Source: Marinilabiliales bacterium
Lineage (GTDB): Bacteria; Bacteroidota; Bacteroidia; Bacteroidales; SZUA-534
Assembly (NCBI GenBank): GCA_003512955.1
Contig: DOTG01000038.1
Coordinates: 248,001 to 312,000 of the forward strand
DNA length: 64,000 nucleotides
Reading direction: 5' to 3'
Shown here: piece after piece, positions 17,580-26,414 of the stretch
Numbering within the stretch: position 1 is the stretch's first letter
How the letters are laid out: each line of letters starts with the position of its first letter
The notes under the pieces: model-generated
Seen by the model: the letters and a program-made list of their open reading frames with translations, nothing else
Told to the model about the DNA's origin: nothing
Databases searched by the model: none
Made by a program: the position numbers and the translations under genes

Positions 17580-18584
17580 CTACTCTGTAATCATCTTCTG
17601 AAATCCCTCTGAAGCATAAACCCGGTACTGGCTGGTTGAATCGGAATAGATAAAATACACTTCGAGATAATCGAGCTTGTTGGCAAGTTCAATGCTTTTT
17701 TCCAGACCCAAGACCATAAAAGCGGTGGCAAAAGCATCGGCTGTCATGCAGTCGATTGCTGCAACGGAAGCACTTAATAAGTTATGTTGCACAGGATATC
17801 CGGTTTTAGGATCAATGGTGTGGGAATATTTGATGCCCTCTTTTTCATAGAATTTTCGGTAATTCCCAGAAGTGGATAGGCTCATATTATCCAGTGAAAC
17901 AATGTTCTGCAATTCTCTATCGGTTTCGGAGCTACCATCAATGGGCTTATCGATACCAATCTGCCAAAGCGTTCCTTTATCATTGATTCCTTTTACCCTA
18001 AGTTCGCCCCCGATCTCTACCATGTAGTTTTCTATCTGTTTTTCTTCGAGCCACTGCGAAATAACATCCACGGCAAAGCCCTGTGCAATGGCATTCACAT
18101 CAACTTTAATGTTCGGATTGTTCTTGATGAGCCTTCCATTTTCAAGTTTTATTTTGTGATAACCTACATATTGCATCAGGCTGTCAATGGTTTTAGAATC
18201 AACTTTTTGAGCATCTTCAAAGCCAAATCCCCAGGCATTCACCAAAGGCCCCACTGTTAAATCAAATGCTCCACCGGTAATTGCAGAAATTTCCATGGCT
18301 TTCATGAAACACGCCTCAAACAATAGATCAGCCATTACTGAAGTGTCATCATGGTTCATTCGGCTTATGATAGAGGTAGGGTGGTAATTACTCAGCGATT
18401 GATTGAACTTTTCCAGTTCTACCTCAAGTTCTTTTTGAAAATCCTCTCCTTTAGGCGACTTGTAAATGAAATGATAGGTAGTCCCTTGGGTAAACCCGCT
18501 ATTGCGGATGTATTTTGGGTTGGGGGAGCAAGATACCAACAATAGGATAGTAATTGGCAGCAGGTAAAAATAGGTGTTTTTCAT
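17580..18584 (-). CDS. apbE: FAD:protein FMN transferase, lipoprotein form
   Basis: Attaches FMN covalently to threonine in NqrB and NqrC, working outside the cytoplasmic membrane. From ATG 18584 it has 334 residues (a TTG 9 bases upstream is in frame). The N-terminus is a lipoprotein signal with lipobox LLVSC. ApbE features: FNQSLSNYHPTSIISRMN, GGAFDLTVGPLVNAWGFG, VDVNAIAQGFAVD, YMVEIGGELRVKG and SHTIDPKTGYP, and a late TADAFATAFMVLG. It follows nqrF in the same direction, which fits its role as NQR maturase, but a hairpin terminator lies between them. Confidence 0.95.
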   Translation of the reverse strand: MKNTYFYLLPITILLLVSCSPNPKYIRNSGFTQGTTYHFIYKSPKGEDFQKELEVELEKFNQSLSNYHPTSIISRMNHDDTSVMADLLFEACFMKAMEISAITGGAFDLTVGPLVNAWGFGFEDAQKVDSKTIDSLMQYVGYHKIKLENGRLIKNNPNIKVDVNAIAQGFAVDVISQWLEEKQIENYMVEIGGELRVKGINDKGTLWQIGIDKPIDGSSETDRELQNIVSLDNMSLSTSGNYRKFYEKEGIKYSHTIDPKTGYPVQHNLLSASVAAIDCMTADAFATAFMVLGLEKSIELANKLDYLEVYFIYSDSTSQYRVYASEGFQKMITE

Positions 18585-18591
18585 AGTGCTC

Positions 18592-18616
18592 AAAAAAAGG
18601 CCGCTTAATTGCGGCC
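18592..18616 (-). terminator. Intrinsic terminator between nqrF and apbE
   Basis: Read on the minus strand: GGCCGC, AATTAA loop, GCGGCC, then seven T. It begins 8 bases after the nqrF stop, and the T-run ends 7 bases before the apbE ATG. It should reduce readthrough from the nqr operon into apbE. Confidence 0.75.
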
Positions 18617-18623
18617 TGTAAAG

Positions 18624-19886
18624 TTATGATCCAAAGTCGTCGAATGCAACATTTTCATCGGGAACACCCATATTATAGAGCATTTTTGTGACGGCACTGT
18701 TCATCATGGGCGGACCGCACAGATAGTATTCAATATCTTCAGGTTCCTCGTGTTTGTTCAGGTAATTATCTAAAATAACCTGGTGAATAAAACCCGTTGG
18801 GCCTTGCCAGTTATCTTCCGGAAGCGGTTCCGATAATGCCAGGTGCCATGTAAAATTTGGGAATTCGGCAGCAATGGCATCGAATTCTTCTTTGTAAAAC
18901 ACCTCTTTTGACGAACGGGCACCATACCAAAAGGTAACTTTACGCCCGGTTTTGGCAGTTTTAAACAAGTGGAAAATATGCGAACGCATGGGGGCCATAC
19001 CTGCACCACCGCCAATGAACATCATCTCGCGCTGGGTTTCTTTAATAAAGAATTCGCCATAAGGTCCGGAGATAGTTACTTTTTCACCGGGTTTGCGTGA
19101 GAAGATATAAGAAGAGCACACGCCTGGATTAACATTCATAAACTGGTTCCTGGTACGATCCCAAGGTGGGGTTGCGATACGGATATTCAGCATCACAATA
19201 TTTCCCTCGGCGGGATGGTTGGCCATGGAATAGGCCCGGAACGTAGGCTCCGGATTCTTCATCTGTAAATTGAAGATGCCCATTTTTTCCCAATCGCCCC
19301 GGAATTTATCTTCAATCACCATGTCTTTAAAATCAACGTTGATTTTAGGCACATCAATCTGAATGTACCCCCCCGATTTGAAATGGAGATGTTCCCCTTC
19401 GGGCAATTTAACTACAAATTCTTTAATGAAGGTAGCCACGTTGCGGTTCGAAACCACTTCGCATTCCCATTTTTTGATACCCAAAATTTCTTCAGGAACA
19501 TGTATTTTAAGGTCATTGCGGACTTTTACCTGACAACCTAACCGCCAGTGGTTTGCCTGTTCTTTGCGGGTAAAATAACCGGTTTCAGTGGCAAGTATAG
19601 AGCCGCCACCTTCGATAACCTGGCATTTGCACATACCACAAGTTCCACCACCCCCACAAGCGGAAGGTAAATATATGTTTTGGGCCGATAACGTTGAGAG
19701 CAAGGTTGACCCCGGGCTAACTTCCACATCCTGTTCTCCGTTGATGTTTATGTTAACTTTCCCCTGGGGGGCCAGTTTGTTCCGGGCAAATAATAAGCTT
19801 GCCACTAAAACAATGATAATTAACCAGAAAGAAATGATACTGACTAACAGAATCATGGTTGTTGATATTGCTAACATCATAGCCAT
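18624..19886 (-). CDS. nqrF: Na+-translocating NADH:quinone reductase subunit F
   Basis: Electron entry subunit of Na+-NQR: oxidises NADH by FAD and a 2Fe-2S centre. 420 residues with one N-terminal anchor helix (about 11-33), a ferredoxin domain with Cys77, Cys83, Cys86 and Cys118 (motif CGGGGTCGMC), an FAD motif RAYSMANHP, and an NADH-binding GGGAGMAPMRSH with C-terminal FDDFGS. All expected ligands are present. Last gene of nqrABCDEF. Confidence 0.97.
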   Translation of the reverse strand: MAMMLAISTTMILLVSIISFWLIIIVLVASLLFARNKLAPQGKVNININGEQDVEVSPGSTLLSTLSAQNIYLPSACGGGGTCGMCKCQVIEGGGSILATETGYFTRKEQANHWRLGCQVKVRNDLKIHVPEEILGIKKWECEVVSNRNVATFIKEFVVKLPEGEHLHFKSGGYIQIDVPKINVDFKDMVIEDKFRGDWEKMGIFNLQMKNPEPTFRAYSMANHPAEGNIVMLNIRIATPPWDRTRNQFMNVNPGVCSSYIFSRKPGEKVTISGPYGEFFIKETQREMMFIGGGAGMAPMRSHIFHLFKTAKTGRKVTFWYGARSSKEVFYKEEFDAIAAEFPNFTWHLALSEPLPEDNWQGPTGFIHQVILDNYLNKHEEPEDIEYYLCGPPMMNSAVTKMLYNMGVPDENVAFDDFGS

Positions 19887-19903
19887 TATTTTTTAAACAT
19901 GAA

Positions 19904-20521
19904 TTATAGTTTGATACCCATAAAGCTCATAAAGGCAATCCCCAGCAAACCGGTAATGATAAAGGTAATACCAAGTCCACGAAGGGGCGCTGGAATGTTG
20001 GAGTACCGTATCCGTTCGCGAATGGCAGCTAAGGTAACAATAGCCAATGCCCATCCGAAACCGGAACCAAAGGAGAAGGATAAAACTTCACCGATGTTCT
20101 GGTATTCGCGTTGTTCCATGAATAAGGAGCCTGCTAATATGGCGCAGTTTACAGCTATCAATGGCAAGAAAATCCCTAGCGAGTTATATAAACTTGGGGA
20201 AAATTTCTCCACGATCATTTCAACCAGTTGAACCATTGCTGCTATGGTAGCAATATAAATCATGAAACTTAAAAAGGTAAGGTCAACCTCAGAAAATGAA
20301 CTTCCTAACCAAGTTAAAGCACCTGGTTTTAATACCTTTTCAAGTAATAAATAGTTGATAGGAACCGTAACCATTTGAACAAAGATTACTGCTATACCCA
20401 AACCGAGAGATGTTTTCACTGTTTTGGAAACTGCCAAATAAGAACACATGCCCAAGAAAAAGGCAAAAATCATGTTCTCAGTGAAAATCGCTTTTATAAT
20501 GATATTAATATATTCCTGCAT
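19904..20521 (-). CDS. nqrE: Na+-NQR subunit E
   Basis: Integral membrane subunit of 205 residues with six helices, homologous to NqrD and RnfA/E in inverted topology. Stretches such as FFLGMCSYLAVSK, AVNCAILAGSLFM and SFGSGFGWALAIV are family-typical; the conserved half-membrane cysteines (Cys26 and the Cys of VNCAIL) that bind the intramembrane iron centre together with NqrD are present. Gene spacing is 12 bases after nqrD and 17 before nqrF. Confidence 0.95.
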   Translation of the reverse strand: MQEYINIIIKAIFTENMIFAFFLGMCSYLAVSKTVKTSLGLGIAVIFVQMVTVPINYLLLEKVLKPGALTWLGSSFSEVDLTFLSFMIYIATIAAMVQLVEMIVEKFSPSLYNSLGIFLPLIAVNCAILAGSLFMEQREYQNIGEVLSFSFGSGFGWALAIVTLAAIRERIRYSNIPAPLRGLGITFIITGLLGIAFMSFMGIKL

Positions 20522-20533
20522 AATCCTTAGATA

Positions 20534-21157
20534 TTACTTTGATTCTATTAATTCAGGGTTCTTGCTGCGTTGTATCCAGATAATCAATCCTACCACGATA
20601 AGTGCCATGGGGGGCATAATCATCATCCCGTTATTCATATATCCGGCCTGAAAGAATGCATTTGGGACTACATGGTGCCCCAACAATGATCCGGAACCCA
20701 ACAATTCACGGGTAAAACCAATAATTATCAAAATCATGGCATAACCAGCTCCGTTTCCTAACCCATCAACAAACGATGGCCAGGGTTTATTTCCCATAGC
20801 GTAAGCTTCGAGCCTTCCCATGATGATGCAATTGGTGATAATCAATCCCACGTAAACCGACAACTGTTTGCTGACATCATATACAAAAGCCCGCAGTATT
20901 TGATCTACAAGTATTACCAAAGCAGCAACCACAACCAACTGTACAATGATCCGGATACGTGGTGGGATATAATCCCTCATGTACGATATAATGAGGTTTG
21001 AAAAAGCGGTTACAATGGTTACAGATAGCCCCATCACAATGGCTGGTTTCAATTTCACGGTTACAGCTAATGCTGAGCAGATACCCAATACCTGAACGGT
21101 AACCGGGTTCTGCAAGTTGAATGGGGTAGTAAATAACTTTAAATTTTTTGATGACAT
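20534..21157 (-). CDS. nqrD: Na+-NQR subunit D
   Basis: 207 residues, six-helix membrane protein paired with NqrE. Typical parts: QVLGICSALAVTVKLKPA near the N-terminus and GLIITNCIIMGRLEAYAM in the middle, holding the conserved cysteines for the iron centre between NqrD and NqrE. It lies 26 bases after nqrC and 12 before nqrE, so all are one transcript. Confidence 0.95.
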   Translation of the reverse strand: MSSKNLKLFTTPFNLQNPVTVQVLGICSALAVTVKLKPAIVMGLSVTIVTAFSNLIISYMRDYIPPRIRIIVQLVVVAALVILVDQILRAFVYDVSKQLSVYVGLIITNCIIMGRLEAYAMGNKPWPSFVDGLGNGAGYAMILIIIGFTRELLGSGSLLGHHVVPNAFFQAGYMNNGMMIMPPMALIVVGLIIWIQRSKNPELIESK

Positions 21158-21183
21158 GCGCTGTGTATTTAAAGTAAACGTTT

Positions 21184-21888
21184 TTATTTTCTGTTCATTA
21201 AGAAATAAGTCTTGTATTGAATCAGGCTTGAGTCTATCATCGCTTCAAGTCCTTTGCTGGTAATGGTTCCGCCCGAAATGGCATCTACCGCATGGAGGTT
21301 TTTAGGATCAACCCCACCTTTATTGACTTTTACTGACACAAATTGAGTGGAATCTTTGAATATTTGTTTGCCAATAAAAGGTTTTTGGAACCAGGCTTCT
21401 TTAATTTCGGCACCTAACCCCGGGGTTTCTCCCTGGTGATCGAAATTGGCACCATAAATGGTATTCAGGTCTTTTTCAAACGAAATGTATCCCCAGATTG
21501 GTCCCCAAAGGCCTTTACCTCTTAAAGGAACCACATAGGCTTTTTTTCCGCCCTCTAAAGTGCTCACATATACAGGAAGTAAACGATCTAGTTTGTTTGA
21601 TTTTGAAAGTTCTGCTCTTACATCTACACTAAAAGCGTCTTTTTCAATCAATTCGCCATTTACGTTTACCACAAAACTTTCAGTAATGTATTTCTCATAT
21701 AATGATTCGGCATTTTCGGTCGTAGCTACAATATTTATAGAGGCTAGTATGTTTTGTTTTTTTTCAATTTCAATATTTTTATCCTGAAAAGGTTTTAATT
21801 GCAGTGCAGCCAATGCTAAAAGCAAAGCCACAACGATAACCATTACCGATGAAAATGTGTAAATATATGTATTGCTAAAATTTTTCAT
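21184..21888 (-). CDS. nqrC: Na+-NQR subunit C (covalent FMN)
   Basis: 234 residues from ATG 21888; a TTG two codons upstream is less likely. One N-terminal helix (about 9-31) and a periplasmic FMN domain. The flavin attachment motif DAISGGTITS places the modified threonine near residue 208; ApbE is the expected transferase. GLWGPIWGYISF and PGLGAEI are family-typical. It sits 18 bases after nqrB. Confidence 0.95.
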   Translation of the reverse strand: MKNFSNTYIYTFSSVMVIVVALLLALAALQLKPFQDKNIEIEKKQNILASINIVATTENAESLYEKYITESFVVNVNGELIEKDAFSVDVRAELSKSNKLDRLLPVYVSTLEGGKKAYVVPLRGKGLWGPIWGYISFEKDLNTIYGANFDHQGETPGLGAEIKEAWFQKPFIGKQIFKDSTQFVSVKVNKGGVDPKNLHAVDAISGGTITSKGLEAMIDSSLIQYKTYFLMNRK

Positions 21889-21906
21889 TGTCAAGCAATT
21901 TTGTGG

Positions 21907-23091
21907 TTAAACTTTGATTTTGATCCTTTTGAGGCGTTTTTTGATATTCGCTTCAATCACGTAATGGTCAATCAGCGAGGCCCAGGCATTTAATAAAAGA
22001 ATGGCCAACATCACACCTTCAGGGTATGCTGGATTGAAGGCCCGTATTAAAACAGCAAAAACCCCAATTAAGAAACCATAAATCCATTTCCCTTTTTCAG
22101 TCTGTGAGGCAGAAACCGGGTCGGTGGCCATAAATACAATGCCAAAGGCAAATCCTCCAAGCACAAGGTGATAGTAAGCCGGGATATGAAAATAGGCGTT
22201 AGTAATTTCGGGATTCCCGTGTCCAATCCATTGTAACAAAGCCCCCAAAGATAAAGCCCCTAAAACCCCTGACAACATAATCTTCCAGCTGCCAATACCT
22301 GTCCAAATAAGAAGGAGCGCACCAATTAAAATAGCAAACGTGGAAGTTTCACCAATAGAGCCGGGAATAAACCCGTAAAACATATCGGAGAAACTGGCCA
22401 TCTTGGGTAGTTCATTTTGCGCTATATGGGCTAGCGGCGTTGCCCCGGAAAAACCATCAACCACTCCTTCTGCTGTTGGTAACCCTGCTACCCAAACTTT
22501 ATCGCCACTCATTTGCGATGGATAGGCAAAAAATAAGAAAGCCCGGGCAAGTAATGCTGGGTTAAAGATATTCATCCCCGCCCCACCAAAAGCTTCAACA
22601 CCGATGATTACCGCAAAAGTTGTAGCTAACACCACCATCCACAAGGGGATGCTCACGGGTAATATCAAAGGAATTAACATCCCTGTAACAAAGAACCCTT
22701 CCGGAACATCGTGCCCCCGGTATTGGGCAAAAATTATTTCAATAGTCAACCCTGTAGCATACGACACCACAACGATGGGAAGTACCTTGATGAGCCCAAA
22801 GGCAAAAACTTCCCAAAAGGTTTTATCGGCATACAGACCAAGCATATTAAAATGCTGATAACCTACATTCCACATTCCAAAGAGCAGGGCTGGTATAAGA
22901 GCAATAACCACCAGGAACATGGTCCGTTTCATGTCAATGGCATCGCGGATGTGCGAACCACTGCTGGTTACTTTGTTTGGTACAAAAAGCAGCGTATCGA
23001 TAGCGTCGTAAAACGAATGGAGTTTCTCAAACTTTCCCCCTTTTGAAAAATTGGGTTTTATTTTATCGAGATAATTTCTAAGACCTTTCAT
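21907..23091 (-). CDS. nqrB: Na+-NQR subunit B (covalent FMN, sodium channel)
   Basis: 394-residue membrane subunit with about ten helices. It carries covalent FMN on the threonine of GFSGATPLA (Thr218), and family members also bind riboflavin and form the sodium path. Conserved ALLARAFLFFAYP and a C-terminal NPAYPEGVMLAIL are present. It follows nqrA by 33 bases. Confidence 0.96.
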   Translation of the reverse strand: MKGLRNYLDKIKPNFSKGGKFEKLHSFYDAIDTLLFVPNKVTSSGSHIRDAIDMKRTMFLVVIALIPALLFGMWNVGYQHFNMLGLYADKTFWEVFAFGLIKVLPIVVVSYATGLTIEIIFAQYRGHDVPEGFFVTGMLIPLILPVSIPLWMVVLATTFAVIIGVEAFGGAGMNIFNPALLARAFLFFAYPSQMSGDKVWVAGLPTAEGVVDGFSGATPLAHIAQNELPKMASFSDMFYGFIPGSIGETSTFAILIGALLLIWTGIGSWKIMLSGVLGALSLGALLQWIGHGNPEITNAYFHIPAYYHLVLGGFAFGIVFMATDPVSASQTEKGKWIYGFLIGVFAVLIRAFNPAYPEGVMLAILLLNAWASLIDHYVIEANIKKRLKRIKIKV

Positions 23092-23124
23092 TAAAAATCT
23101 TTTTATATGATGAACCTATTTAGT

Positions 23125-24480
23125 TTAATTCAATTCCTTGATCATCAGATCGAGACCTTTGCGTACGATGGCCTGGATATCGGTTTTTGAGGTATCGACA
23201 AATTCGCAAAGGGCAAAATCCTCTTCCACCACTTCATAAATACCTAGTTTCTCCATCAAGTCGATGTCTTCAATAATCATGGCTTTCAGCAATTGCATCG
23301 GGAGTAAGTCCATGGGAAAAACTTTTTCGAAGTTCCCGGTAATCATTAAAGCCCTACGCCCTCCCCTGACATTGGCATTAATCACATATTCTTTGTTAGG
23401 CATCAGCCAGGAGAAGAAGGTACGTGAGAGGCTGAATTTGTTAAAACCGGGAGCCAGCCAGCCCATGAATTCGTATTGGTTCCCATCGGGGATCACAGTA
23501 ATCTGGTGATGGTAAAATCCTAAAAAATCCTCTTTCCCGATACGAGTACCCGTCAACACGTTGCCACTGATGTATCGGTGGTTTCCAGGTTTTATGTTGT
23601 CTTTCAAAAATTTATCAATTGACGAACCAAGGATGGTCCGGTAATATCGCGGTTTTTCTACTTCGCTTCCGGTTAAGGCGATGATCCTTGTTGCATCAAA
23701 AATGCCTTTATTAAACAGCCTCCCAATGATTAATACATCTTGCGGATGGATAAACCAAACCACTTCGCCTTTATTCATTGGATCAATGTGGTGAATCTGA
23801 ATCCCAACATTTCCGGCAGGGTGGGGACCAACGATGGTATGTAGTTCGACATCTTTGGTATTTTCAAAGAGCTTGCTGGTTGGGAAAACCCCGTTTACCG
23901 TCAGATGAATATCTCCTTCAGTCAATTTTTTCAGTGCCTGAATCCCTTTTTGAAAATCGGCATCTTGCCCATTCAATAAAAAGTCCAAATCGGGAGCAAG
24001 TGGGGAACTGTCGAAACCAGAAATAAATATGGCTTTTGGAGTGTCAGTAGGATTGGCAATGATGTTATAGGGGCGTTGCCTTACAAACGGCCATGTTCCT
24101 GAGTTCAATAACAATTCTGTGATTTGCTCTTTTGAAAGATTAGCTACATCTCCCACGGTAAATTGTTGGTATTCGATAATTGAATCGGCTTCAATTACAA
24201 ATTCCAGGATTTTACGGCGCTCACCCCGGACGATACTTTTTAGCGTTCCGCTCACCGGGGAGGTGAATTTAATCTCGGGTGTGTTTTTATCGTAAAAAAT
24301 TACATCGCCCGCTTTCACTTTATCACCTTCTTTAATGGCTGCTTTAGGTGTAAGATTTGGAAAATCGGTTGGTTTTAAAGCAATGGTGCTTCCAATAATC
24401 TGACCTGGAGAAAGAATTTTTTCGGCCTTCCCTTTCAAGGGGATGTTAAGCCCTTTACTAATTTCTATTTTAAGTGGCAT
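23125..24480 (-). CDS. nqrA: Na+-NQR subunit A
   Basis: First gene of the operon, 451 residues, a soluble cytoplasmic subunit bound to NqrB and involved in quinone access. Starts KIEISKGLNIPLKGKAE, contains VGPHPAGNVGIQIHHIDP and VWFIHPQDVLIIGRLF, typical of NqrA. Length is normal. The promoter at 24511-24539 leaves a leader of about 25 bases. Confidence 0.96.
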   Translation of the reverse strand: MPLKIEISKGLNIPLKGKAEKILSPGQIIGSTIALKPTDFPNLTPKAAIKEGDKVKAGDVIFYDKNTPEIKFTSPVSGTLKSIVRGERRKILEFVIEADSIIEYQQFTVGDVANLSKEQITELLLNSGTWPFVRQRPYNIIANPTDTPKAIFISGFDSSPLAPDLDFLLNGQDADFQKGIQALKKLTEGDIHLTVNGVFPTSKLFENTKDVELHTIVGPHPAGNVGIQIHHIDPMNKGEVVWFIHPQDVLIIGRLFNKGIFDATRIIALTGSEVEKPRYYRTILGSSIDKFLKDNIKPGNHRYISGNVLTGTRIGKEDFLGFYHHQITVIPDGNQYEFMGWLAPGFNKFSLSRTFFSWLMPNKEYVINANVRGGRRALMITGNFEKVFPMDLLPMQLLKAMIIEDIDLMEKLGIYEVVEEDFALCEFVDTSKTDIQAIVRKGLDLMIKELN

Positions 24481-24510
24481 ATGCTATTGATATGTTTGAT
24501 AAAATCCCGA

Positions 24511-24539
24511 CAAATATAGCCAAAATTAGATTTTGCAAA
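24511..24539 (-). promoter_or_regulatory. Bacteroidota-type promoter of nqrABCDEF
   Basis: On the minus strand: TTTG (24536-24539), 17 bases, TATATTTG (24511-24518). This matches the -33 TTTG and -7 TAnnTTTG consensus. The A of the nqrA ATG is 30 bases after the box. Confidence 0.65.
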
Positions 24540-24771
24540 ATAGATTCAACACCTTGTATTAAGAATATTTTGTACTTTGCTGTAAAGGGTTTTCTAAATA
24601 AATAGAACGCGTTTGTTTTTAACTACATAGAAAAAACTGATGTTGTTTATTCTATATTTTGGCAACTAATTGACAATACACTCATAAAAATGTTTATAAA
24701 TGCAATTTTTTTTTCATTGGCGCTTAAAATACTTAGATGTTTTTCTCTGTTTACCTAATCCGAGAAATGAA

Positions 24772-24779
24772 TATATTTG
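24772..24779 (+). promoter_or_regulatory. Candidate -7 promoter box of the T9SS plug gene
   Basis: TATATTTG, a perfect TAnnTTTG, 37 bases before the ATG. The -33 element is poor (TGTT near 24748-24751). Confidence 0.45.
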
Positions 24780-24816
24780 AACGCGATTAACTTATCCTGA
24801 AATCAATAACTCTGGT

Positions 24817-26091
24817 ATGCAATATTTAACAAGTGTTGGCAGCTTTCTCCTTATTTTAGGAAACTCGTTATTGGCTCAAAATGCAAATGTGGCTTATGAG
24901 GATTTTTTATCGGGCGCGGATTTTCAAAGCCTTCAAGCATTTGTTACTGGCAACGAAGTATCGTACCCTGCCATTGAATTGAACAGTGACCAAACCCTGA
25001 CCATCCAGTTCGATGAGTTGAGTTCCCAAGCCGGGGACTATCAGTACCAGGTAATTCACTGCAATTCCGATTGGACAAGTTCGGACCTCTTTACCGATGA
25101 ATATATGTCAGGCTTTAATGAGAACCCAATCCGGGATTACGATTTCTCGATAAACACAACGGTGAGTTATGTGAATTACCGGGTGGCCTTACCCAACAAC
25201 GAAGTACAGTTTAAAATCTCGGGAAACTATATTTTCAGGGTTTTTAAAGAACCGGATCGCGATAGCACGTTGCTTATTAAACGTTTTGTGGTATATGAAC
25301 CCATCACTTCTGTTGATGCTCAAGTAATCCGCCCATTGGGAATCGATGTCAGCGAAACCAGCCAGGAGATTGGGTTGAGGGTACTGCTCCATGGACTTGA
25401 AGTAACCGATCCCTTTACAGATGTCAACATTTATATCGCGCAAAACAACCGTCCCGATAAAGTGCTGAGTGGCATAAAACCGACGTTTGTGCGTGACGGT
25501 GAACTGGTTTATACCATGCCGGGTCAAAATGTTTTTCAGGGAAGCAATGAGTTCCGTATGTTCAGTTTTACCAACATAAACCGGATGGGTTTGAATGTGA
25601 ACGATGTCCAGTATGCCGATGAGGGTTACCATGTGCAATTGAGGTTGGATGAATCGCGGAATGCTAAAAAATATTTTTGGGAAGAGGAGATGAACGGGAA
25701 GTTTATTGTTAACCTCCAGAAGGCTGCCGATTCGTACCGATCGGCAGATTACGCATGGATTTATTTCAGCCTGCCTTATGAACAACCCATTTTAGATGGC
25801 ACGGTCTATGTTTTCGGGGCTTTCTCAAGTTGGAAATGCCAACCTGAATTTCAGATGCACTACAATTTTGACCAGCAGATGTATGAGACAGAATTGTTTT
25901 TAAAACAGGGCTACTATAATTATATGTACGCTTTGGTCGATAATTACACCTTTCAAATAAATGAATCAAGGTTTGAAGGAACGCATTACCAGACCGAGAA
26001 CGATTATGTTATTTACGTGTATTATCATCCCCGCAACGGAACCTACGACCGATTAGTGGGTTACCGCGTCATCAACTCAAAATATCAATAG
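24817..26091 (+). CDS. Type IX secretion system plug protein (DUF5103)
   Basis: 424 residues with an N-terminal signal peptide (cleavage likely after NSLLAQ). It matches the DUF5103 family: an N-terminal beta-sandwich with YQYQVIHCNSDWTSSDL and MSGFNENPIRDY, then a FRVFKEPDRDSTLLIKRF stretch and a C-terminal Ig-like half (GAFSSWKCQPEFQMHYN, YYNYMYAL). In Flavobacterium the DUF5103 protein Plug closes the periplasmic side of the SprA translocon. The host therefore probably has a T9SS encoded elsewhere. The gene stands alone, divergent from nqr. Confidence 0.88.
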   Translation: MQYLTSVGSFLLILGNSLLAQNANVAYEDFLSGADFQSLQAFVTGNEVSYPAIELNSDQTLTIQFDELSSQAGDYQYQVIHCNSDWTSSDLFTDEYMSGFNENPIRDYDFSINTTVSYVNYRVALPNNEVQFKISGNYIFRVFKEPDRDSTLLIKRFVVYEPITSVDAQVIRPLGIDVSETSQEIGLRVLLHGLEVTDPFTDVNIYIAQNNRPDKVLSGIKPTFVRDGELVYTMPGQNVFQGSNEFRMFSFTNINRMGLNVNDVQYADEGYHVQLRLDESRNAKKYFWEEEMNGKFIVNLQKAADSYRSADYAWIYFSLPYEQPILDGTVYVFGAFSSWKCQPEFQMHYNFDQQMYETELFLKQGYYNYMYALVDNYTFQINESRFEGTHYQTENDYVIYVYYHPRNGTYDRLVGYRVINSKYQ

Positions 26092-26414
26092 GAGATTAGG
26101 TTTGCAGATTCGAGGTACCTGCTGTTCAATATCAACATTATTAACTGATTTATAATATCTTATGATAGATAAAAAAGAAATTCCATGAAATTATCTACTT
26201 GGTTTGGATTGGCCTCTCCATTGAGATTACAATTAATCCTCTTAGAAAGCGTAATCCCATGAAACCCCCATGCAGTTTACTACACAAATAGTGATGAAAA
26301 TTAACATGGGGTGTTCTATCCGACATTAACTTAGAAATTATTTACGGATAAATATTTCGGGAAAAATGAAAATATCATTGAGCATCCGATTATTTTTATC
26401 CAAAAAATATAATT
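26092..26414. other. Intergenic region upstream of the CstA-type gene
   Basis: 323 bases without a convincing open frame. It contains a 30-base stretch (26285-26314) related to one at 57072-57101. No strong TAnnTTTG box was found before the next gene. Confidence 0.5.
26285..26314. repeat. 30-bp dispersed repeat, copy 1
   Basis: Starts CAAATAGTGATGAAAATT. It matches 57072-57101 at 24 of 30 positions, and all six differences are transitions. Confidence 0.5.

Larger units (their letters stand above)
24481..24816. other. Divergent intergenic region nqrA / T9SS plug gene
   Basis: 336 bases of AT-rich sequence between divergent genes. It holds the nqr promoter at its left end and a candidate -7 box for the plug gene at its right end. 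No open frame or repeat of note was seen between them. Confidence 0.6.
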
